A DNA stretch of 64,000 nucleotides from Bradyrhizobium sp. (GTDB taxonomy: Bacteria > Pseudomonadota > Alphaproteobacteria > Rhizobiales > Xanthobacteraceae). Where the stretch lies: the NCBI RefSeq assembly GCF_027451485.1, contig NZ_DAIDJE010000156.1:62001-126000 (forward strand), given 5' to 3'. The translations under genes were made by a program, and so were the position numbers. Shown here piece by piece: positions 58,773 to 64,000 of the stretch. The notes beneath the pieces were generated by a model. The model was not told where the DNA came from. It ran no database searches and was given only the letters and a program-made list of their open reading frames with translations. How positions within the stretch are numbered: position 1 is the first letter of the stretch; each line of letters opens with the position of its first letter.

Positions 58773-60008
58773 TCAACCGAGTTCGGTCAAACGCCGCGCG
58801 TAAAGCCGGCGAAGCGGTTCGAGCTGCGTCGCTGCGGTGGCGGCAAGATAGGCCTCCCGCGCCGGCTGGTGCCGGCCGAGCCGGCGCAACAGATCTGCGC
58901 GGACGGCAGGAAGCAGTTCATAGCCCTTGAGGCCGCCGCGCACTTCCAGCGCATTGACGAGGTCGAGTGCACGGGCCGGACCGTCCACCATGGAAATCGC
59001 GGCAGCATGGTTGAGTTCGATCACCGGCGAGGGGCTGATGCGGAGCAGCACCTCATAGAGTCCGGCGATCTGCTTCCAGTCGGTATCCTGAAAATTGGGT
59101 GCGCGCGCATGAAGCGCCGCGATCGCGGCTTGCACCGCGTAAGCCTCGGGAGGTCCCGGCAGCCGCAGGGCCTCTTCGACGAGTTTGAGACCTTCAGCGA
59201 TTTGGTACCGATCCCAGAGCGTGCGGTCCTGTTCTTCCAGAAGAACGATGTCGCCGGCCTCGGTCTGCCGCCCGGCACGCCGTGCGTCGTGCAACAGCAT
59301 GAGAGCGAGCAGGCCCTTGATCTCGCGGCGGTTCGGCATCAGCGCATCGAGCAGACGCGCAAGGCGGATTGCTTCGCGGGCAAGGTCCGGCCGCATCAAC
59401 TCTTCGCCGGAAGTGGCGACGTAACCTTCCGTGAAGACGAGATAGATCACCGCCAGCACGCCGCGCAGCCGCTGGCCAAGTGCATCGCGGCCAGGCACTT
59501 CGTAGGCGATGCCGGCGAGCCTGATCTTCTGCTTGGCGCGGACGAGGCGTTGGGCCATCGCTTCCTCGTTCACCAGGAAGGCGCGCGCGACCTGCGCGGT
59601 GCTCAGGCCACAGACGGTGCGCAAGGTCAGCGCGACCTGGACCTCCGGGGCAAAGGACGGATGACAGCAGGTAAATATCAGCCGCAGCATGTCGTCAGCG
59701 ACCGCCTCGTCGTCCTCCTCCACGGCAGCTTCGGCGTTGAGCAGGATTTCATGCGTCAACGCTTCCTGCTTGCCGCGAAACGAGATTTGCCGGCGAATGC
59801 GGTCGATCGCCTTGTTGCGGCCGGCATTGACGAGCCAGGCGCGAGGATTGGAAGGCGCCTCGGTGCAGGGCCAGCGTTCCAGCGCGGCCGCGAAAGCCTC
59901 CTGCAGCACGTCTTCGGCAAGGTCAAAATCGCCGACGAGACGGATCAGCGTGGCCAGCGCCCTCGCCGCCTCGCAGCGAAAGATCTTGTCGATCTCGACC
60001 GGCTGCAT
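58773..60008 (-). CDS. RNA polymerase ECF sigma factor, ECF42/SigJ-like, with C-terminal extension
   Basis: A 411-residue ECF sigma factor. Sigma2 (about 9-85) has [25 protein letters not shown] and [20 protein letters not shown]; sigma4 (about 105-165) has [37 protein letters not shown] roughly 240-residue helical TPR-like extension (DUF6596 type) follows. ECF42 factors lack an anti-sigma factor; the extension is needed for activity, and they pair with a YCII/DGPF protein, present here just upstream. No anti-sigma gene is adjacent. Confidence 0.9.
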   Translation of the reverse strand: MQPVEIDKIFRCEAARALATLIRLVGDFDLAEDVLQEAFAAALERWPCTEAPSNPRAWLVNAGRNKAIDRIRRQISFRGKQEALTHEILLNAEAAVEEDDEAVADDMLRLIFTCCHPSFAPEVQVALTLRTVCGLSTAQVARAFLVNEEAMAQRLVRAKQKIRLAGIAYEVPGRDALGQRLRGVLAVIYLVFTEGYVATSGEELMRPDLAREAIRLARLLDALMPNRREIKGLLALMLLHDARRAGRQTEAGDIVLLEEQDRTLWDRYQIAEGLKLVEEALRLPGPPEAYAVQAAIAALHARAPNFQDTDWKQIAGLYEVLLRISPSPVIELNHAAAISMVDGPARALDLVNALEVRGGLKGYELLPAVRADLLRRLGRHQPAREAYLAATAATQLEPLRRLYARRLTELG

Positions 60009-60016
60009 CTTCGCCG

Positions 60017-60370
60017 TCAGTTGTTATAGACCCAGATCGGACGCACCTCGATCGATCCGTCGCGGGCGCTCGGAATGCGCGCGGCAATGCCGATGGCGGT
60101 GTCGAGATCTTTCGCCTCGATCAGGTAATAGCCGCCGAGTTGTTCGCGCGTTTCCGCGAATGGGCCGTCCGTGGTCAGGATCTTGCCATCGCGGACGCGC
60201 ACCGTGGTCGCGGTCGATGTCGGCCGGAGCCGGTCTGCGCCCTTGAAATTGCCGCTCTGGATAATCGACTGGGTAAAGGCCTGGTACTCTGCCGTGGTCT
60301 TTTCGATGGTCGCGGCATCGCGGTTCGCGTACTCGACTTCGTTGGTATAGATCATCAGCAAATACTGCAT
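60017..60370 (-). CDS. YCII (DGPF) domain protein, partner of the ECF sigma factor
   Basis: A 117-residue YCII-related protein: [11 protein letters not shown]..., with the DGPF motif in [31 protein letters not shown]. Such proteins sit beside ECF42 sigma factors and are usually in the regulon. The ATG at 60370 has AGGGAA upstream; the frame runs to 60514 without homology. Its stop is 8 bases before the sigma-factor start, so the two genes form an operon. Confidence 0.9.
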   Translation of the reverse strand: MQYLLMIYTNEVEYANRDAATIEKTTAEYQAFTQSIIQSGNFKGADRLRPTSTATTVRVRDGKILTTDGPFAETREQLGGYYLIEAKDLDTAIGIAARIPSARDGSIEVRPIWVYNN

Positions 60371-60482
60371 GTCACTTGTTCCCTGTGTGCGGCTGGATCG
60401 CCGACAACCAGTCGGATCGACCTGCCACCAAACGACATCTTCACAATAATTATTTTTGGACCTCCGGTCTCTCCGCTGACGA

Positions 60483-60518
60483 CTTGACGCAGGCGGCCAT
60501 AACCCCCATGCCATGATC
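60483..60518 (+). promoter_or_regulatory. putative rnpB promoter
   Basis: CTTGAC at 60483-60488 matches the alphaproteobacterial -35 consensus exactly and lies about 35 bases before the likely 5' end of rnpB. The -10 region (CCCATGCCATGAT, 60505-60517) is weak and cannot be fixed by eye. Confidence 0.4.
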
Positions 60519-60923
60519 GTCAGTCGGCCGGACGGCCGCTCCCTTCAAGGAGAGGAAAGTCCGGGCTCCATCGACATACGGTGCCGGATAACTTCCGGCA
60601 GGGGCGACCCTAGGGAAAGTGCCACAGAGAACGAACCGCTTTCTCCTTCGGGAGGCAGCAAGGGTGAAAAGGTGCGGTAAGAGCGCACCGCGGGTCCGGC
60701 AACGGAACCGGCATGGTAAACCCCACCGGGAGCAAGACCGAATAGGGACGGCAACGCAGGTCATTCGCGAAGGCGATAATGCCTGCGGGAGCGATGTCAG
60801 GCTCGCCGTCCGGGTTGGTTGCTCGAGGCCGCGCGCAAGCCCGGTCCCAGAGGAATGGCCGTCGCGTCTTGTCTGCGCAAGCAGGCAAGGCCCTACAGAA
60901 CCCGGCTTACAGGCCGGCTGATG
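60519..60923 (+). ncRNA. rnpB: RNase P RNA
   Basis: Bacterial type A RNase P RNA, the catalytic subunit that trims the 5' ends of tRNA precursors. The conserved core is present: GAGGAAAGTCCGGGCTC (60552-60568), AGGGTGAAAAGGTG, AGAGGAATGGCC (about 60849) and ACAGAACCCGGCTTACAG (60895-60912). Flanking GTCAGTCGGCC (from 60519) and GGCCGGCTGATG (to 60923) pair as helix P1 and define the ends. About 405 nt, normal for alphaproteobacteria. Open reading frames through it are not genes. Confidence 0.95.
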
Positions 60924-61057
60924 CTGATAATGAGGGGTTCGGCCAGACGCGCCGGACCCCTCGCCAGTTTGGACGTGCCTATCCCGGACGACAAAGGCTT
61001 GCCTTGCAGGCGCCATATCCTGCCTTTATTGCTTGGGTGAAGGACAGGGGAAACAGC

Positions 61058-61582
61058 GTGAACCGCGCATTGACTTGCATCCGGACTGCCACTGCGCTGG
61101 CCGCAGCAGCTCTCGCTGTCGCCGGCTGTGCCGCGGCGAACAATACGACCTCGGCCCAGGCGCAAGGCGAGCAGCCGTACAGGACCATGTATGGCCTGAC
61201 CAGCGATGGCCCGACCACAGATCTCTACACCGAGTTCTTCGGCCCGCGTGAGCCGCCGCCCGCGCCCGCGACGAGTGTTGCTTCGGTTCAGCCGGTTACC
61301 GGCCAACCAATGACGCCGGCTCAGCAAGCCCCGCAATATCAGCCGGCGCGCCAGGGTCAGGCCGTCGCAACGACCGCAGGGCGGCCGAACCAGGCGCAGA
61401 CCGCGGCGGTGGCGCAATCCGCTTCCGTCCAACCCGCACCGGTGCAGGTCGCGCAACAACCGGCGCCGCCTGCGCCTCCGTCGGAGCCAAGCGCGCCGGT
61501 CGCCTACGGCATCAGTGCCAACGGCCCCACCACCGATCTTTACACAGCGCTCTTCGGATCCCGGCATAGCGACGGCCAATAA
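61058..61582 (+). CDS. lipoprotein with duplicated GPTTDLYT motif
   Basis: A 174-residue protein. The N-terminus (CIRTATALAAAALAVAGCAAANN) is a signal peptide with a lipobox (VAGC). Two copies of an 18-residue motif, YGLTSDGPTTDLYTEFFG and YGISANGPTTDLYTALFG, lie at the start and end of the mature protein. They are separated by a low-complexity Pro/Gln/Ala-rich linker of about 95 residues. I do not know the family. GTG at 61058 is used because AGGGGAA lies upstream; the GTG at 61037 and the longer frame through rnpB are unlikely. Confidence 0.78.
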   Translation: MNRALTCIRTATALAAAALAVAGCAAANNTTSAQAQGEQPYRTMYGLTSDGPTTDLYTEFFGPREPPPAPATSVASVQPVTGQPMTPAQQAPQYQPARQGQAVATTAGRPNQAQTAAVAQSASVQPAPVQVAQQPAPPAPPSEPSAPVAYGISANGPTTDLYTALFGSRHSDGQ

Positions 61583-61611
61583 TCTCGTCGCGACAATGCC
61601 GCCACGCCTGT

Positions 61612-61812
61612 TTGCGGGCAGACTCCGGGCTGGTCAAGCGCGAGACGCTTTGGCTCGCATTGCTTGTGTTTCCAGCCACGGTTGGCGGTGCCTGGCTAGG
61701 CGCGCGCGCCTATCGCGTGCTGAGTGACCATTATTTCCGCGACATCTTGCCGGGGCTTCTGCTTCTGTCCGGCGTGACCCTGGTGTTGCGCAGTCTTGAT
61801 CAAATCTTTTGA
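61612..61812 (+). pseudogene. 3' fragment of a TauE/SafE (TSUP) permease gene
   Basis: The 66 codons encode VKRETLWLALLVFPATVGGAWLGARAYRVLSDHYFRDILPGLLLLSGVTLVLRSL, which matches the last two membrane helices of TSUP-family anion exporters: the GxWLGxR(A/L)xxxLSxxxFR motif, then LLLLSGVTL. The roughly 200 residues before it are absent; upstream is the unrelated lipoprotein gene. The start at 61612 is TTG without a ribosome-binding site. This looks like a remnant left by a deletion, though a short functional product cannot be excluded. Confidence 0.7.
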
Positions 61813-61820
61813 GCACCGGC

Positions 61821-63320
61821 TCAGAACTGGAAGTACAGAAATTCCAGCCGCTGCCACATGCCGAACAGCGAGATCGCGAACGCCAGCGCCGACAACAACG
61901 CCCATGCGAGGCCGGGCCGCCATTGCGGCCATCGCGAAGCTTCGGGCGCTCGGCGATATTCGCGGTAGCGGAAGATTTGCGGAACGTTGGGCAGACAGAG
62001 CGCGATCGCCAGCGCGAGGATGACCGCGCCGCTGCCGATCAGGAGCAAGTCTTCCGCACCAATCCGTACGGGTAAGTCCATCACCCGCAGGATACCGGAC
62101 GAAACATAGGCGGAACTTCCCCCGCCAAATCCGAACAGCGCGCCCAGCATGGCCCAGGCGCCGGCTGCAGTCTTCGCGCGGAAGAACACCCAGGCGATGA
62201 CAACCGCGAAAAACGTGAGCGCCCATGAAATGACAGCGGCAAGGTGATCGGCAGTGGGGGCCTTCGCTGCGCCGCGCCATTTCTGCCAGAGGTGATTGAC
62301 GCTGAGATAGACGCCGTGCAGGCCACCCCAGATCAGGAAATTCCACCCTGCCCCGTGCCAGAGCCCGCCGAGCAGCATCGTCAGCATCAGATTGAGATAA
62401 CGGCGCGGTTCGCCCTGGCGGTTGCCGCCGAGGGGAATGTAGAGATAGTCGCGCAGGAAGCGTGACAGCGTGATGTGCCAGCGTCGCCAGAAGTCGATGA
62501 TCGAGGCGGCCTTGTAGGGCGAGCGGAAATTCACCGGCAGACGAATGCCAAACAACAGCGCCAGCCCGATCGCCATGTCGGAATAGCCGGAAAAGTCGAA
62601 ATAGATTTGCAGCGTATAGGCCAGCGTCGAAAGCCACGCCCACGACATGGTAACATTGCCGCCCGCGTCGAGATGCGCGAACACCGGCGAGACGAACTGC
62701 GCCAGGTTATCGGCGATCACCACCTTTTTGAACAGGCCCGCGGCAAAGATCGCCAGTCCCCTCGCCGCCAGCAGGCTGGAGCGTAGCGTCCGCGCGCGCT
62801 TGAACTGCGGAATCATTTCGGCATGATGAACCAGCGGCCCCGCAATCAGATGCGGAAAGAACGACACGAACAGCGTATAGCTGACGATGTCGCGCTCGAC
62901 CCTGGCGCCGCGCATCACGTCGACGAGGTAAGCGATCTGCTGGAAGGTGAAGAACGAGATGCCTAGCGGCAGCACGACATTCACGAGCGGCACCGGCGCG
63001 CCGGTCAGCGCATGGACGCTGTCGAAGACGAAGTTCGTGTATTTGAAATAGCCGAGCAGCGCGAGATTGAGCGCCACGCCGAGCATGCCGATCCTGCGGC
63101 GACGATGTGGCTTCTCCATCAGCAGGCCGAGCGAGAAATTCGCGCCGATCGAAGCGACGAGGAGCAGGAGATAGACCGGCTTCCACGCGCCGTAGAAAAA
63201 CAGCGAGGCGCCGACCAAAACCAGAATGCCGGCACGCGGCGAATGGCGGCGGGCGGCCGCGAAGGCCAGCAGCACCGCGGGCAGGAACTGAAAGATGAAT
63301 GTGTAGGTGGAGAACAGCAT
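61821..63320 (-). CDS. MBOAT family O-acyltransferase (AlgI-like)
   Basis: A 499-residue membrane-bound O-acyltransferase with about eleven hydrophobic segments. The MBOAT catalytic His is His322 in LLGGLWHGAGWNF, with WRRWHITLSRFLRDYLYIPLGG (His282) and QIYFDFSGYSDMAIGLALLFG before it. AlgI/DltB-like enzymes move acyl groups across the membrane to exopolysaccharide or other acceptors. The following upstream gene encodes an SGNH-like protein, the usual partner, so the two probably form an acylation pair. The acceptor is unknown. Confidence 0.92.
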   Translation of the reverse strand: MLFSTYTFIFQFLPAVLLAFAAARRHSPRAGILVLVGASLFFYGAWKPVYLLLLVASIGANFSLGLLMEKPHRRRRIGMLGVALNLALLGYFKYTNFVFDSVHALTGAPVPLVNVVLPLGISFFTFQQIAYLVDVMRGARVERDIVSYTLFVSFFPHLIAGPLVHHAEMIPQFKRARTLRSSLLAARGLAIFAAGLFKKVVIADNLAQFVSPVFAHLDAGGNVTMSWAWLSTLAYTLQIYFDFSGYSDMAIGLALLFGIRLPVNFRSPYKAASIIDFWRRWHITLSRFLRDYLYIPLGGNRQGEPRRYLNLMLTMLLGGLWHGAGWNFLIWGGLHGVYLSVNHLWQKWRGAAKAPTADHLAAVISWALTFFAVVIAWVFFRAKTAAGAWAMLGALFGFGGGSSAYVSSGILRVMDLPVRIGAEDLLLIGSGAVILALAIALCLPNVPQIFRYREYRRAPEASRWPQWRPGLAWALLSALAFAISLFGMWQRLEFLYFQF

Positions 63321-63378
63321 GCTCGGCGGCTAGGGCGCGATGGAGTTTGGTCGAACCGATCCGGAAGCAGCGCAATTC

Positions 63379-63520
63379 TCCTCTCCCGTGGGTCGAGGTC
63401 GGCGCGCCCGGATCGGCGCTTTGCATCGTCCGAGCACATGCTCCGGGCCGGATGAGGGAGCGAGGGTTAAAGAGAAACCGTACCCCCTCACCCCGATCCT
63501 CTTCCGAGGGGAGAGGGCGG
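63379..63520. repeat. REP-like intergenic element
   Basis: CTCCTCTCCCGTGGGTCGAG at the start and CCTCTTCCGAGGGGAGAGGG at the end form an outer CTCTCCC/GGGAGAGG inverted repeat. GGTCGGCGCG is shared with the element at 15748-15855. An inner GCATCGTCCGAGCACATGCTCCGG-like block, also hairpin-forming, lies between. The element sits in the gap between the SGNH-like gene and the MBOAT gene on the minus strand. Confidence 0.65.
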
Positions 63521-63556
63521 ACGTCACCATCGCTGCACCATTCGGACTTAGCCTCA

Positions 63557-64000
63557 TCATGCTCCAGGGCTTAGCCGCGACACGAGATAGCGGGTATAGA
63601 TCGGCACGCCGGAGGCATTGACATGCATCTCGTCGGCGTAATTGCCCTGCTGCAATCCGGGAACGGACGGAATATTCAGGACCTCAAAACCGCACCTCCG
63701 ACCGGCGTCTGCCAACAGTGCCGCAACCTGATCCGCCTTCTCCCGCCATGCCGCGTCGTGCGAACGGTCGTAGCGGGGCGCCCAGGGCGGAATGACGACG
63801 GTCACCTTCCGCGCCCGTTTCACCATGTCGCACAGCGCGCGGACCTCGAGGCGGGCCTTGGGCCCCGCGATGTTCCAATTGGCATAATGCGGGTGAGAGC
63901 CGATGTCCTTTGGCCACTTCGACTCTGGCTGCGTGCGATCGATGAGGCTCACGCCAAAAGACGCAGGAAACGGCGCATCGGCCACGTGCTGTCCGGCGGC
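63557..64000 (-). CDS. SGNH-hydrolase-like protein, C-terminal part (runs off window)
   Basis: The last 148 residues of a larger protein; the frame is open to the edge of the window with no start needed. Near the C-terminus, YADEMHVNASGVPIYTRYLV has the Asp-x-x-His layout of SGNH/GDSL block V. VTVVIPPWAPRYDRSHDAAWREKAD resembles the rest of that fold. With the MBOAT gene next on the same strand, it is likely the extracytoplasmic acyl-transfer partner (AlgX/AlgJ-like role), an inference from context. The N-terminus and the other catalytic residues are outside the window. Confidence 0.72.
   Translation of the reverse strand, partial: AAGQHVADAPFPASFGVSLIDRTQPESKWPKDIGSHPHYANWNIAGPKARLEVRALCDMVKRARKVTVVIPPWAPRYDRSHDAAWREKADQVAALLADAGRRCGFEVLNIPSVPGLQQGNYADEMHVNASGVPIYTRYLVSRLSPGA

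Noticed and set aside
60779-61057. ORF start inside the RNase P RNA gene, extending the lipoprotein by 93 codons
   Set aside because: rnpB is certain, and the lipoprotein has its own start with a ribosome-binding site and signal peptide.

Overview
The window is high-GC chromosomal DNA from an alphaproteobacterium, most likely Bradyrhizobium or a close relative in the Nitrobacteraceae. The reasons are the order of the cell-wall cluster, a long FtsZ of about 600 residues, a divergent Ddl between murB and ftsQ, an ECF sigma factor of the SigJ/ECF42 type paired with a YCII protein, and many GC-rich palindromic intergenic repeats. This is inferred from protein and repeat character; no 16S rRNA or tRNA is present. 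Most of the window is housekeeping DNA.

Layout. 1-4.2 kb: rhodanese, a three-gene minus-strand operon headed by a GlcD/D-lactate dehydrogenase-like flavoprotein, a hotdog thioesterase and a DUF1328 membrane protein. 4.2-11 kb: UvrD/PcrA helicase carrying an in-frame palindromic-repeat insertion, aldose-1-epimerase-like protein, NodU/CmcH-type carbamoyltransferase, DUF2336 protein and a small partner. 11-14.2 kb: a branched-chain-amino-acid-type binding protein divergent from a two-gene ABC exporter. 14.3-25.5 kb: small exported proteins, an L,D-transpeptidase, a membrane-anchored TAXI-type binding protein, a His/Gly-rich protein with duplicated LTXXQ-like domains, a membrane-spermidine-synthase fusion and an FAD amine-oxidase/phytoene-desaturase-like enzyme. 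25.5-31.2 kb: PrmA, aminopeptidase P, a Bcr/CflA transporter and small proteins.

31.3-57 kb is one long minus-strand block. It is transcribed rsmH-ftsL-ftsI-murE-murF-mraY-murD-ftsW-murG-murC-murB-ddl-ftsQ-ftsA-ftsZ, then lpxC, bamD, recN and ligA. It makes the lipid II precursor, flips and polymerises it at the septum, builds the Z ring, commits lipid A synthesis, inserts outer-membrane proteins, and adds two DNA-repair genes. A good intrinsic terminator separates ftsZ from lpxC. An AmpD-like amidase is transcribed away from the head of the cluster, and no mraZ lies beside rsmH.

57.5-64 kb: the amidase, a monooxygenase-fold protein, the ECF sigma/YCII pair, the RNase P RNA gene rnpB, a lipoprotein with a duplicated GPTTDLYT motif, the broken 3' end of a TauE/SafE permease gene, an MBOAT acyltransferase and the end of an SGNH-like gene that runs off the window.

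I did not find a convincing new multi-gene system. The observations most worth following are the repeat insertion inside uvrD, several unusual hairpins (before the GlcD-like gene, across the murE stop codon, and a 24-bp palindrome between direct repeats at 24.7 kb), the His/Gly-rich LTXXQ protein, a 17-codon ORF beside a CtrA-like repeat, and the duplicated-motif lipoprotein.
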